Position numbers and translations under genes: made by a program | The notes under the pieces: generated by a model | What the model was told of the DNA's origin: nothing | Seen by the model: the letters and a program-made list of their open reading frames with translations, nothing else | Databases searched by the model: none | Assembly (NCBI RefSeq): GCF_934561205.1 | Contig: NZ_CAKTFU010000005.1 | Coordinates: 110,760 to 174,759 of the forward strand | DNA from: an uncultured Gemmiger sp. | GTDB lineage: Bacteria > Bacillota > Clostridia > Oscillospirales > Ruminococcaceae | DNA: 64,000 nt | Direction: 5' to 3' | Part shown: in pieces, positions 1-9,364 of the stretch | Position numbering within the stretch: position 1 is the stretch's first letter | Layout: every line of letters begins with the position of its first letter

Positions 1-849
1 GACCGCCTGTTTATGCAGCTGTACGGCGGCCTTTTGACCGACCGCGAACGGTTTGACCGCCAATGCGCCGAGCTGGGACTTGACTTTCATGACCCGCTGT
101 ACGTCCTGGCGCTGGGCAGCATCCAAACCCCCGGCCTTACCACCGAGCAGCTGTTGACTTTAAGCACCGGCGTCACCCGTATGGCCGCCGAGACCCTGCC
201 CAAATACCGTCCCTGCCGTGTCATCGGCATGGATCTGCGGCATTTTTCGGTGCTGCTGCCCCTGCAGCAAGGCGAGGATCCCGAAACCGCCCTCTCCCCT
301 GCCCTGTGCAGCACAGGCCAGATTTTATATAACTATTTCAGTTCGGAGATTTACTGGGCCGTCGGCCGCCCTGTGGACGATATTCTGCAAATCTCCCAAA
401 GTCAGCGGGACGCCTTTGCCGCCTTGCAGCTGCTGCGCAGCGATGCGTCCATCGTCTTTTGGCACGAGCGCCCCAACACCCCGCTGGATCACCGTGCCCA
501 GGTCGTGGGGCAGGTGCAGCATTATATCCGTGATCACCTGGCCGAAAAGCTGACCTTAAACGATGTGGCCGCGATGTTCAATTTCAGCCCCAACTACCTC
601 AGCCAGCTTTTTGCCCAAAACAGTGAGAGTGGTTTTGTGGAATTTGTCACCGCCACCCGCATCGCCGCCGCCAAGGAGCTGATGGCCTCTACCGACAAGA
701 AAATCTACGAGATCAGTATGCTGGTGGGGTTTGACAGCGCGTTCTATTTCAGTAAGGTTTTCAAAAAGCTGGAGGGCAGCAGCCCTCGCGAGTATATTCA
801 AAGAATGAAGGGATCGTATGTTGACGCAAAAGATGACGCTGAGCTTTGA
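1..849 (+). CDS. AraC-family transcriptional regulator, 5' end outside window
   Basis: The reading frame is open from base 1, four codons before the first ATG at base 13, so the N-terminus lies outside the window. About 280 residues are visible. The last ~100 residues form an AraC-type double helix-turn-helix, with the family signatures NFSPNYLSQLF and the second-helix GFDSAFYFSKVFKK. The upstream part resembles the linker region of YesN-like regulators. The stop overlaps the start of the heparinase-like gene by about 30 bases, so the two are probably co-transcribed and the protein probably controls the genes after it. The effector is unknown. Confidence 0.85.
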   Translation, partial: DRLFMQLYGGLLTDRERFDRQCAELGLDFHDPLYVLALGSIQTPGLTTEQLLTLSTGVTRMAAETLPKYRPCRVIGMDLRHFSVLLPLQQGEDPETALSPALCSTGQILYNYFSSEIYWAVGRPVDDILQISQSQRDAFAALQLLRSDASIVFWHERPNTPLDHRAQVVGQVQHYIRDHLAEKLTLNDVAAMFNFSPNYLSQLFAQNSESGFVEFVTATRIAAAKELMASTDKKIYEISMLVGFDSAFYFSKVFKKLEGSSPREYIQRMKGSYVDAKDDAEL

Positions 850-2638
850 TACGGTGCGCCCCGTTTTGTACCCGCCTTACACCGACCGTGCTGCCTGGCA
901 AAGTCTGCCGTGTGCGGCGCGCTGGCAGGCTGCCGGGCAAGACGCCCTGCGGGAGGCTGCCGCGCTGCCTGCACTGCCGCTTTCACTGTGGCTGCAATTT
1001 ACCCAAAACGGTGACCGCTCACATTGGGAACACGCCTATTTTGCCCGCCGCCGCACGCTGTGCGCCCTGACCATGGCCGAAGCCGTCACGGGGGACGGCA
1101 GCTATCTGCCCGCCATTACCGATGTGGCGTGGGCCATCTGTGAGGAATCCGCCTGGCAGCTGCCCGCCCACAACAGCTATCTGCGCGATGCACCGCAACT
1201 GCCCACGCCCAATATCGAACGTCCCATCGTCGATTTGTTTGCTGCCGAGACCGGTGCCCTGCTTGCAACGGTTTACGGCTTGCTGGGCAAGTCGCTGGAC
1301 GCCTACGCGCCCGGCCTTGCCGAACGTCTGCGCGGGGAGGTTGAGTTCCGCATTCTGACGCCCTACCTCACGTCGCATTTCTGGTGGATGGGCCACGGTG
1401 ATGAACCGATGTGCAACTGGACGCCGTGGTGTACCCAAAATGTACTGCTGGCCGCCGTACAGTGCGCCGATGCCGCCCGCCTTCCTGACTTTGTGCGGCA
1501 GGCGGCATACAGCCTGGACTGTTTTTTGAAGGACTACGGCGAGGACGGCTGCTGCAGCGAGGGCGCACAGTATTACCGCCACGCTGCGTTGACGATGTTC
1601 AGCGCATTGTCGCTGCTGTGCGGCATAGCCCCCGGCGTGTTCGATGACGTATGGCAGGAGCAGAAAATCCGCAACATGGCCGTGTACATCGTCAATATGC
1701 ACGTCGGCGGGCCGTATTACTTCAACTTTGCCGATTGCAGCCCGCAGGCGGGCGCGCGCGGTGTGCGGGAGTATCTGTTCGGCAAAAAAGTCGGCAGCCT
1801 GCCGCTGATGACATTGGCCGCCCGCGATTGGGCTGCCGCCGTGGCCGCACCTGATCCCGACCGCTTGCATCACCCTGATGACAGCGAGGGCATCAACCTG
1901 TATTACCACATCCAGACCGCTCTGGCGGAAAAGGAGGTGCTGGCTTTTGCCCAAAACGCCGCCCCCGTACCGCCGCCCGATGTCTGGTACCCCAGCGTGG
2001 GCATTCTCGTCAGCCGACGCGGCGCCTTTTCCCTGGGAGCCAAGGCCGGCTGCAACGCCGACAGCCACAACCACAACGACGTCGGCAGTGTGACGCTGTA
2101 CAAAAACGGCTTACCTCTGCTGATCGATGTAGGCGTCGAAACGTACAGCAAAAAGACCTTCAGCCCGCAGCGGTATGAGATTTGGACCATGCAGTCAAGT
2201 TGGCACAACTTGCCGGAATTTGACCCCGACGGCGCAGCGTATCAACAGCAGGCGGGCGCGGAATTTGCCGCTGCCGCCGTGACAGTGGCAGATACTTTGG
2301 ACGACATCACGATGGATATCGCCCCCGCCTACGGCAATGTGCCCGGCCTGACCACCTACCGCCGCACAGTGACCTTAACCGAAAGCGCCTTGCATTTGCA
2401 GGACAAAACCGACTACACAGGTACCGTGGCGCTTACCCTGATGAGTGTCGAAAAGCCCGTCAGCGATGGCCGCTGCGTACAGTTCGGTACCTTGGCAGAA
2501 GCCATTCTGGACGGTGCATCGAAAATTCTTGTTGAGCCTGCGCCCATCACGGACGCCCGCCTGCGTCAGGCTTGGCCCGATACCTTGTACCGCACACGGG
2601 TGTATTTTACCGGGCAGCTCCGCCTTACCATTTCTTGA
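818..2638 (+). CDS. Heparinase II/III-family protein, predicted cytoplasmic polysaccharide lyase
   Basis: A 606-residue protein with the two-part layout of heparinase II/III-like lyases: an alpha/alpha-toroid in the first ~370 residues (EGAQYYRHAALTM helix) and a beta-sandwich domain after it, containing the family HNHNDVGS motif near residue 416 followed by a LLIDVG strand. No signal peptide or lipobox is visible, so it should act on imported oligosaccharides, probably uronic-acid-containing. The start at 818 is preceded five bases upstream by GAAGGG; an in-frame ATG at 833 has no ribosome site. Substrate is not predictable from sequence alone. It overlaps the AraC gene and is followed closely by a discoidin-domain gene. 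Confidence 0.8.
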   Translation: MLTQKMTLSFDTVRPVLYPPYTDRAAWQSLPCAARWQAAGQDALREAAALPALPLSLWLQFTQNGDRSHWEHAYFARRRTLCALTMAEAVTGDGSYLPAITDVAWAICEESAWQLPAHNSYLRDAPQLPTPNIERPIVDLFAAETGALLATVYGLLGKSLDAYAPGLAERLRGEVEFRILTPYLTSHFWWMGHGDEPMCNWTPWCTQNVLLAAVQCADAARLPDFVRQAAYSLDCFLKDYGEDGCCSEGAQYYRHAALTMFSALSLLCGIAPGVFDDVWQEQKIRNMAVYIVNMHVGGPYYFNFADCSPQAGARGVREYLFGKKVGSLPLMTLAARDWAAAVAAPDPDRLHHPDDSEGINLYYHIQTALAEKEVLAFAQNAAPVPPPDVWYPSVGILVSRRGAFSLGAKAGCNADSHNHNDVGSVTLYKNGLPLLIDVGVETYSKKTFSPQRYEIWTMQSSWHNLPEFDPDGAAYQQQAGAEFAAAAVTVADTLDDITMDIAPAYGNVPGLTTYRRTVTLTESALHLQDKTDYTGTVALTLMSVEKPVSDGRCVQFGTLAEAILDGASKILVEPAPITDARLRQAWPDTLYRTRVYFTGQLRLTIS

Positions 2639-2651
2639 AAGGACGATACAC

Positions 2652-3446
2652 ATGGAACTCTTGAAGCTGAAAATTCTGGATACCGACGGCAACACCTTGC
2701 TCACCGCCCCCGGCGCAGAGCAGGTCAGCCTTGTGTATATGAACGCCTACAAGCCCGGTGACCGCGTGGCATTGGAAATCGGCACGCCCGGGCAGTATAT
2801 CGTCATTCAATTTGAGGACACAATGCCCCCTGCCTTGGTGTATGTCGTCAAGCGGGAGATCAACTTCCACATTCCCTTCGGCGAGCAGGCTATCACATAC
2901 AGCCCCAAGAGCTTTGCGGGCAGCTGCCACATTATCCGCGCCCGTTTTGCCACTGCGCAGGAAATTGCCGAACGCCGCAATCTGGCCTTTAACCCCTATG
3001 ACGAGCACGGCGACACAGGGTTTTATCCCCACGCATCCGCCAACGTGGAAACCCGCGGCGAGGCTGTATTTGCCGCCCGCAACGCTGTGGACGGCATCTA
3101 CGAAAACGATGCCCACGGCACATGGCCGTACCAGAGCTGGGGCATAAACCGCGACCCCAACGCTGCCCTGACGCTGGATTTCGGCCGCGCCGTCACACTG
3201 GACGAAGTGCGCCTGACCCTGCGCGCGGATTTCCCGCACGACAGCTGGTGGACGCAAGCTACCGTTGCTTTTGACGATGGCAGCCGCGAGGTTTTGCAGC
3301 TGCAAAAGACAGCCGCCCCGCAGACCTTTGCCATTGCTCCGCGCACCGTAAAAAGCCTGAAGCTGTACGAACTGAAAAAAGCCGATGACCCCTCCCCCTT
3401 CCCCGCCTTGACCCAGCTGGAGACATGGGGTACTCCGGCAGAATAA
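2652..3446 (+). CDS. Discoidin (F5/8 type C)-like domain protein, function unknown
   Basis: 264 residues. The ATG at 2652 follows a GAAAGGA ribosome site 13 bases after the heparinase-like stop. Residues ~135-262 read as a galactose-binding-like F5/8 type C domain: an AVDG turn, QSWG, a LTLDFGRAV strand, a PHDSWW motif, and a closing LTQLETWG strand. The first ~125 residues form a separate domain I do not recognise. There is no signal peptide. An intracellular sugar-binding-fold protein next to a lyase may assist in glycan processing, but no catalytic residues can be assigned. Confidence 0.7.
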   Translation: MELLKLKILDTDGNTLLTAPGAEQVSLVYMNAYKPGDRVALEIGTPGQYIVIQFEDTMPPALVYVVKREINFHIPFGEQAITYSPKSFAGSCHIIRARFATAQEIAERRNLAFNPYDEHGDTGFYPHASANVETRGEAVFAARNAVDGIYENDAHGTWPYQSWGINRDPNAALTLDFGRAVTLDEVRLTLRADFPHDSWWTQATVAFDDGSREVLQLQKTAAPQTFAIAPRTVKSLKLYELKKADDPSPFPALTQLETWGTPAE

Positions 3447-3460
3447 CGCCCCATCGAATC

Positions 3461-3498
3461 ACAAACCCGCCCGGATGCTGCATCCGGGCGGGTTTTGT
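3461..3498. terminator. Bidirectional rho-independent terminator
   Basis: A perfect 15-bp stem (3463-3477 with 3481-3495) closed by a three-base loop has A and T runs on its two flanks. It lies between the convergent ends of the discoidin-domain gene (+) and the AraC gene (-), so it can serve both. Confidence 0.9.
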
Positions 3499-3499
3499 C

Positions 3500-4333
3500 T
3501 TAGGCATTTTTCCTCTTGGCGGTCTTGCGGTACTCGTTGGGGCTGATGGCCTCGATTTTATGAAAACACTTGGAAAAATACGCCAGCGACCCGAACCCGA
3601 TTTGCGCGGCAATTTGGGTCAAACTGAAATCCGTACTGGTCAGCAGAGCCTTGGCCTCGGTAATGCGGCGTTTCATCAGGTAGTCGATGGGTGAGGTTCC
3701 GTACTCTTTCTTAAACGAGTGGGAAAGATAATATTTGTTGACGTGCGCCACCTCTGCCAACTTATCCAGCGTGATGGCGCTTCCGTAATTTTCGTCGATG
3801 TACCGTTTTGCTGCGGCACACTCCTTGCTTTCGGAGGGCGGTGCCGTCACCCGCAGCGACAGTGCAGCACTGCGCACGATTTTAACCAGCAGCACCTCGG
3901 TCAGATCCTGGCATACCATCTCGCAGCCGTCCTCGCGCGCATCGATCTCACGCAGCAGCATCTTGGTAAGGCCCAGCAGGTCCTCGCGCATGGCCGCACA
4001 TTTTACCATCGTGTAGCCCTGATCCCTTTGGTTAAAAAGTACCTCTATCCCCTCAATGCCCAGCACGATATACTCCAGTGGGTTTGCCTTATAGCTTAAC
4101 TCGGTGTGTTGGGTGCGGGGATTTACAATGACCATATCATCGGGCGCAACATCCAGCATTTTACCCTCCACATTAAACTGACCGCGCCCGTTCACACAGT
4201 AAAACACCTCCGTGCAGGAGTGTGTATGCGGCACCGAATTCCAGTCCCCGCCAAAACGACTCTTGCTGACATACATCAGTCGGATGGCCTCCCGCGGGGG
4301 AACATCCATATCAAACTCATACCGTGTATTCAT
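3500..4333 (-). CDS. AraC-family regulator with cupin sensor domain
   Basis: About 277 residues from the ATG at 4333, which has GAGGCGG nine bases upstream; the ATG at 4351 lacks a site. An N-terminal cupin-like sugar-sensing domain (residues ~10-140, with HTHSCTEVFY carrying the usual His cluster) is followed by a C-terminal AraC helix-turn-helix pair (HVNKYYLSHSFKK and IGFGSLAYFSKCFHK). It is transcribed away from the GH112/ABC/GH136 operon and is the natural candidate for its regulator, responding to an imported galactoside. That control link is inferred from position only. Confidence 0.88.
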   Translation of the reverse strand: MNTRYEFDMDVPPREAIRLMYVSKSRFGGDWNSVPHTHSCTEVFYCVNGRGQFNVEGKMLDVAPDDMVIVNPRTQHTELSYKANPLEYIVLGIEGIEVLFNQRDQGYTMVKCAAMREDLLGLTKMLLREIDAREDGCEMVCQDLTEVLLVKIVRSAALSLRVTAPPSESKECAAAKRYIDENYGSAITLDKLAEVAHVNKYYLSHSFKKEYGTSPIDYLMKRRITEAKALLTSTDFSLTQIAAQIGFGSLAYFSKCFHKIEAISPNEYRKTAKRKNA

Positions 4334-4455
4334 GACGATATACCGCCTCATTTTTAGAATTATGACAAAATGGTTAAAATCTGTTACGCAAGATATGTAA
4401 AATCAAAAGCAACATATAGCAAGCAGTAGTTCATGCAAGATCCGATACCGTTTCT

Positions 4456-4484
4456 ATTATAGCGTATTCCGCCGCACATTGCAA
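4456..4484 (-). promoter_or_regulatory. Promoter of the AraC gene
   Basis: On the minus strand, TTGCAA (4479-4484) and TATAAT (4456-4461) are separated by 17 bp. This predicts a 5' leader of roughly 115 bases before the start at 4333. Confidence 0.65.
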
Positions 4485-4772
4485 TGCCGGCCTTTATAAA
4501 ATACAACGTTCCTTCTATGTTTTTTCATATACGATGCAGCGTCATTCCCAAACGCAGCAGGCTGCACAAGAATTTCCTGCACTTTTTGTGCAGTTTTTTG
4601 CTTATTCGTCGTTTTTGACCGCAAGTCAAGGCAAAACAGCAAGATAGTACAAACGTATAACAAGAAACGGGCTGTTCAAAGCCTTCTTAAACAGGTATCA
4701 TGTAGGTAAAGAAAGTAAGTCCGACGCGCCCGGCATCGCTCGCCGCGTCATGGATCGGAAAGGGACACAAAC
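4485..4772 (+). promoter_or_regulatory. Upstream region of the GH112 operon, with a small terminator-like hairpin
   Basis: No gene is seen in this stretch. It contains a CTGCAC/GTGCAG hairpin with a five-T loop, followed by six T residues (4577-4599), which could stop leader transcription from upstream on the plus strand. No consensus sigma-A promoter for the phosphorylase is clear; the best -10 candidate is TATCAT at 4696-4701 with TTCAAA 15 bp upstream, a poor match. A weak promoter would fit activator (AraC) control. Confidence 0.4.
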
Positions 4773-6938
4773 ATGGAGCAGCTCGGAAGACTGACGCTTC
4801 CCACGGATGCAGACGTCGTTGACGAAACCCTGCGTCTGAAAAATCTGCTGGGAGCTGACGCCCTGCGCGACTGCGACGGCACCGAAATGCCCGCAGAGCT
4901 TTTGCAGGATCCTGCAAAGAAATACGCTACTTATTATACGACCCGCAAGGACAACGCCTGGGCTGAGGCAAACCCCGATGAGGTCCAGCAGGAGTACCTT
5001 ATCAGCGACCGCCACACCGCGCGCGGCACGAAGCTGCGCATCCACCTGATGGACGGCTTCCACACCCAGCAGCTGAAAGTCAACACGCTGGACGACCCCA
5101 AACGTTGGTGGGAGGTCATCGACCGCACGACCGGTGAGGTCGTACCCACCGACAAATGGTTCTTCGATGAGCCGACCGGCGAGGTCGAAATTGAGACGAT
5201 CCCCTATCACGAGTACACTGTCAGCTTTCTGGCGTTTTTGATCTGGGACCCCGTACACATGTACAACTTCCTGACTAACGACTGGAAGGACACGCCCCAC
5301 CAACTGACCTACGATGTGCGCCAGCCCAAGACGCAGGCGTATGTAAAAGAAAAGCTGCGCCGCTGGTGCGAGGCCAACCCCCACATTGATGTGGTGCGGT
5401 TCACGACCTTCTTCCACCAGTTCACGCTGACGTTCGACGACCAGAAGCGTGAGAAATTCGTCGAGTGGTTCGGCTACAGCGCCAGCGTCAGCCCCTACAT
5501 CCTCGAAAAGTTCGAGAAGTGGGCAGGGTACAAGTTCCGCCCCGAGTTCATCGTGGACCAGGGCTACCACAACACAATGTTCCGCGTGCCCAGCAAGGAG
5601 TTTCGCGACTTTATCGAGTTCCAGCAGCAGGAAGTCTGCGCACTCGCCAAAGAGATGGTGGATATCGTCCACTCCTACGGCAAAGAGGCGATGATGTTCC
5701 TCGGCGACCACTGGATCGGCACCGAGCCTTACGGCAAGTATTTTGCCTCCATCGGGCTGGACGCCGTGGTCGGCTCGGTCGGCAGCGGCGTTACGCTGCG
5801 AATGATTTCCGACATCAAGGGTGTCAAATACACCGAAGGCCGTCTGCTGCCCTACTTCTTCCCCGATGTGTTCACCGAGGGCGGCGACCCCATCGGCGAG
5901 GCCCGCACCAACTGGATGAAGGCACGCCGTGCCATCCTGCGCAGCCCGCTGGACCGCATCGGCTACGGCGGCTACCTCAAGCTCGCCAATAACTGGCCCG
6001 GCTTTATCGACGAGATCCAGAATGTGGTCAGCGAGTTCCGCCAGATCCACGAAAACATGCAGGGCACAAAGTCCTACGTTGCCCCGTTCAAGGTCGCCAT
6101 CCTCAACTGCTGGGGCGGTTTGCGCAAGTGGATGAGCAATCAGGTTCACCACTCGATCTACCACCGCGAGACCTACTCCGCCGAGGGGGTGCTCGAATGT
6201 CTGAGTGGTATGCCGTTCGACGTGGAGTTCATCGACTTCGATGACATCCGCAACGGCATCCCCAAGGACATCGGTGTCATCATCAATGTGGGCGATGCCT
6301 ACACGGCCTTCAGCGGTGCCGAGAACTGGATCGATGAGCAGGTCGTGACCGCCATCCGCAAATTTGTGGACGAGGGCGGCGGCTTCATCGGCGTGGGCGA
6401 GCCTACCGCCTGCCAGCATCAGGGGCGGTTCTTCCAGCTCAGCGATGTGATGGGTGTGGACCGCGAGATGGGTTTCTCGTTAAGCACCGACAAATACAAC
6501 ACCTGCGACCCGCACCACTTCATTCTCGAAGATGAATCCTTCACCGGCAAGATCGACTTTGGCGAGGGTACGACCCGCATCTACGCGCAGGGCAAGCATT
6601 ACCAGATCCTTGCACAGGACGGCGAATACAGCCAGCTTGTTGTGAACGAGTACGGCAAGGGTCACAGCGTCTACTTTGCCGGGCTGCCCTACTCCCCGCA
6701 GAACTGCCGCATTTTGCTGCGCGCCATCTACTACGCCGCCGGTATGCCGGAGGAGATGAAGCACTACTATGTAACCAACGTGGACACCGAGGTCACGGTA
6801 TTCCCCGAAACGAAGCGCATCGCGGTCATCAACAACTCCGAGCAGGAGCAAAAGACCGACCTCTACATCAAAGGCAAGCTGATCGACCAGCTGACCTTGG
6901 CCCCGCGTGAGATGCGCTGGGTCAGCGACGCCCAATAA
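4773..6938 (+). CDS. GH112 1,3-beta-galactosyl-N-acetylhexosamine phosphorylase (lacto-N-biose phosphorylase type)
   Basis: 721 residues, the usual length for GH112, with no signal peptide, so cytosolic. The family phosphorolyses Gal-beta-1,3-GlcNAc or -GalNAc to galactose 1-phosphate and the free N-acetylhexosamine; some members act on Gal-beta-1,4-rhamnose. The N-terminal two-thirds form the TIM-barrel domain. The motif GDHWIGTEPYG places Asp312 almost exactly at the position of the general acid recalled for the Bifidobacterium longum enzyme (Asp313). The C-terminal part holds a glutamine-amidotransferase-like domain (VGEPTACQHQG) and a beta domain. The ATG follows GAAAGGG. It heads an operon with a sugar ABC importer and a probable GH136 lacto-N-biosidase, favouring lacto-N-biose as substrate. 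Confidence 0.93.
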   Translation: MEQLGRLTLPTDADVVDETLRLKNLLGADALRDCDGTEMPAELLQDPAKKYATYYTTRKDNAWAEANPDEVQQEYLISDRHTARGTKLRIHLMDGFHTQQLKVNTLDDPKRWWEVIDRTTGEVVPTDKWFFDEPTGEVEIETIPYHEYTVSFLAFLIWDPVHMYNFLTNDWKDTPHQLTYDVRQPKTQAYVKEKLRRWCEANPHIDVVRFTTFFHQFTLTFDDQKREKFVEWFGYSASVSPYILEKFEKWAGYKFRPEFIVDQGYHNTMFRVPSKEFRDFIEFQQQEVCALAKEMVDIVHSYGKEAMMFLGDHWIGTEPYGKYFASIGLDAVVGSVGSGVTLRMISDIKGVKYTEGRLLPYFFPDVFTEGGDPIGEARTNWMKARRAILRSPLDRIGYGGYLKLANNWPGFIDEIQNVVSEFRQIHENMQGTKSYVAPFKVAILNCWGGLRKWMSNQVHHSIYHRETYSAEGVLECLSGMPFDVEFIDFDDIRNGIPKDIGVIINVGDAYTAFSGAENWIDEQVVTAIRKFVDEGGGFIGVGEPTACQHQGRFFQLSDVMGVDREMGFSLSTDKYNTCDPHHFILEDESFTGKIDFGEGTTRIYAQGKHYQILAQDGEYSQLVVNEYGKGHSVYFAGLPYSPQNCRILLRAIYYAAGMPEEMKHYYVTNVDTEVTVFPETKRIAVINNSEQEQKTDLYIKGKLIDQLTLAPREMRWVSDAQ

Positions 6939-7015
6939 TCACCGATAATTATGCTTCGCACCGTGCGCGGCATACATTATAGAAAGAATGGAGAAATTCC
7001 AAGGAGGAAACCACT

Positions 7016-8356
7016 ATGAAAAAGAAGAATGCAGCAGCCCTTCTGGCCGCCGCCATGGCCGCTTCTATGCTGGCCGGCTGCGGCGGTGCAGCCAGCAGCT
7101 CCACCACCCCCGACAGCAAACCTGCCGAGTCCGTCGCGACCAGCAGCGCCGCCACCGAGGCTGATGAGACCCTGACCGTCTGGGCCTGGGACCCCAACTT
7201 CAACATCTACGCTCTGAAGCAGGCTGAGGCCATCTACCAGAAGGATCACCCCAACTTCAAGCTGAACATTGAAGAAAACGTTTACAACGACATCGAGACC
7301 AAGCTGATCACCGCTGCCACCAGCGAGGACTACAGCACCCTGCCCGACATCTTCCTGATGCAGGACTACTCCTACCACAAGATGGTCGCCAACTTCCCCG
7401 GCATCTACACCGAGCTGGACAACGGCGGCTTCAACTGGGACGACTTCTCCGGCGGCAAGCTGGCTGACTCTACTGTGGACGGCCACCACTACGGCATCCC
7501 CTTTGACAACGGTGCTTCCATCATGGCCATCCGTTCCGACATGGTCGAGAAGGCCGGCCTGACCGTTGCCGACTTCAAGGATCTGACCTGGACCGAGTTC
7601 ATGGAAAAGGCTCAGAAGGTCGTTGACGCCAACGGTGTTCCCATGCTGACCTCCAGCGGCGGTTCCGAGCTGATCATCGAGATGCTGCAGTCTGCCGGTG
7701 CTTCCCCCGTTGTTGACGGCACGGTCAACATCGCCGATAACGCCGCCCTGAAGGAGTCCATGACCGTCTACAAGGAAATGGTCGACAAGGGCATCCTGGC
7801 CGAGTACACCGACTGGGATCAGTACATTGCCTCCATGAACGACGGCAAGGCCGCCGGTGTCATCCAGGGCTGCTGGATCATGTCCAGCATCCAGGCTGCT
7901 GAGGATCAGGCCGGCAAGTGGGCCATCGTCAACATGCCCAAGCTGGAGACCGTTGAGGGTGCCACCAACTACGCCAACTGCGGCGGCGCAAGCTGGGCCG
8001 TTTCCTCCAACTGCAAGAATGTCGATCTGGCTTACGACTTCCTGAAGAGCACCTTCGGCGCCAGCGTCGAGCTGTATGACGACCTGCTGCCCAATGCCGG
8101 TGCCATCGCCAGCTACCTGCCCGCTTCCAAGTCCGACATCTACAACCAGCCCTCCGAGTTCTACGGCGGCCAGACCGTTTACAAGGACATCGTTGAGTTC
8201 GCCAGCCAGGTTCCCGCTTTCGATTGCGGCGCTTACTACTCTGACGTTCGCAGCGCTCTGACCGACGCCATCACCAATGTTGTGCAGAACAACGCCGACG
8301 TTGAGGCCGAGATGAAGACTGCTCAGGACACCGTCGAGTTCAACATCGCCGGCTAA
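7016..8356 (+). CDS. ABC sugar importer, solute-binding lipoprotein
   Basis: 446 residues. A signal peptide with lipobox MLAGC makes Cys22 the lipidated anchor; a Ser/Thr-rich linker precedes an extracellular binding-protein family 1 fold. The start has a strong AAGGAGG site. It lies between GH112 and two matching permeases, so the ligand is probably a lacto-N-biose-containing oligosaccharide such as lacto-N-tetraose or a mucin core fragment. Ligand identity is inferred from the enzymes, not read from the binding site. No ATPase gene is present; a shared MsmK-type ATPase elsewhere probably energises it. Confidence 0.9.
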   Translation: MKKKNAAALLAAAMAASMLAGCGGAASSSTTPDSKPAESVATSSAATEADETLTVWAWDPNFNIYALKQAEAIYQKDHPNFKLNIEENVYNDIETKLITAATSEDYSTLPDIFLMQDYSYHKMVANFPGIYTELDNGGFNWDDFSGGKLADSTVDGHHYGIPFDNGASIMAIRSDMVEKAGLTVADFKDLTWTEFMEKAQKVVDANGVPMLTSSGGSELIIEMLQSAGASPVVDGTVNIADNAALKESMTVYKEMVDKGILAEYTDWDQYIASMNDGKAAGVIQGCWIMSSIQAAEDQAGKWAIVNMPKLETVEGATNYANCGGASWAVSSNCKNVDLAYDFLKSTFGASVELYDDLLPNAGAIASYLPASKSDIYNQPSEFYGGQTVYKDIVEFASQVPAFDCGAYYSDVRSALTDAITNVVQNNADVEAEMKTAQDTVEFNIAG

Positions 8357-8398
8357 GCCTGACTTTGACCCCCATCCGATAACAACTAACAATCTGCC

Positions 8399-8444
8399 AA
8401 GGGCATGGTTTGCATCCGATAGTGTTTCTGCAAGCCGTGCCCTT
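8399..8444 (+). promoter_or_regulatory. Stem-loop between binding-protein and permease genes
   Basis: Arms 8399-8414 and 8429-8444 pair over 16 positions, with two G-U pairs allowed, around a 14-base loop; only a weak T-rich tail follows. This is the usual place for an mRNA-stabilising or partly terminating hairpin that keeps the binding protein in excess over the permeases. Confidence 0.6.
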
Positions 8445-8482
8445 GCTTTATGATTCCGTTCGTCCTGTTAGGAGATATCAAC

Positions 8483-9364
8483 ATGAAGAAAAAAGGACTT
8501 GATATGGAGCAAAAGCGCAACCTGATCGGTTGGGCGTTTTTGCTGCCTGCTACGATCCTGATATTTGTATTCTGCTTTTACCCCATGGTGCAGGCGCTGA
8601 TGCTCTCGTTCCAGAAGGGCATGGGCAGCAATGTTCAGCCGGCAGGTTTTTCCAACTATGCGCGTATTTTGAAGGACGCCACCTTCCAGCAGTGCCTGTT
8701 CAACACGGTTTTCTATTTCGTGATCCAGGTACCCATCATGCTGATCCTGGCGTTGATTCTGGCTCAGCTGCTCAACAGCCCCGACCTGAAGGGCAAGGGC
8801 ATCTACCGCACCATGATTTTCCTGCCCTGCGCCACCTCTCTGGTTTCTTACTCCATGATTTTCAAGTCACTGTTTGCCAACGACGGCCTGATCAACCGGG
8901 TGCTGTCCACCGTGGGCATCCCCACAGTGGATTGGTTCCAGAACGCATGGGCAGCACGCTGGGTCATCGTTATTGCGCTGGTCTGGCGCTGGACCGGCTA
9001 CAACATGGTGTTCTATCTGGCCGGTCTGCAGAATATCGACTACTCCATCTACGAGGCCGCCCGCATCGACGGCGCTTCTCCTATTCAGCAGTTCTTCCAC
9101 CTGACCATTCCCCTGCTGAAACCCACCATCCTGCTGACCGCCATCATGTCCACCTCCGGCACGCTGCAGTTATTTGACGAATCCGTCAACCTGACCGCAG
9201 GCGGCCCCGGCAAGGCAACCATGACGCTGACGCATTACATCTACAATATCTCCTTTGTCGAGACCCCCAAGTTCAACTATGCGGCAGCTTTGTCTGTGTT
9301 TATTCTGGTCGTAGTGGCTGTTCTGTCTGCCATTCAGATGAAAGTAGGTGACAAGCGTGACTAA
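8483..9364 (+). CDS. ABC sugar importer, MalF-type permease
   Basis: About 293 residues and six predicted membrane helices. The inner-membrane coupling motif is visible as EAARIDGASPIQQFFHLTIP, which contacts the ATPase. The ATG at 8483 is chosen because TTAGGAGAT lies just upstream; an ATG at 8450 has no site. It works with the preceding lipoprotein and the next permease. Confidence 0.92.
   Translation: MKKKGLDMEQKRNLIGWAFLLPATILIFVFCFYPMVQALMLSFQKGMGSNVQPAGFSNYARILKDATFQQCLFNTVFYFVIQVPIMLILALILAQLLNSPDLKGKGIYRTMIFLPCATSLVSYSMIFKSLFANDGLINRVLSTVGIPTVDWFQNAWAARWVIVIALVWRWTGYNMVFYLAGLQNIDYSIYEAARIDGASPIQQFFHLTIPLLKPTILLTAIMSTSGTLQLFDESVNLTAGGPGKATMTLTHYIYNISFVETPKFNYAAALSVFILVVVAVLSAIQMKVGDKRD

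Noticed and set aside
4698..6419. 573-codon open frame on the minus strand
   Set aside because: It is antisense to the GH112 gene, an effect of GC-rich third positions; no family features.
6977..8392. 471-codon open frame on the minus strand
   Set aside because: Antisense to the first solute-binding protein; no signal, motif or ribosome site.
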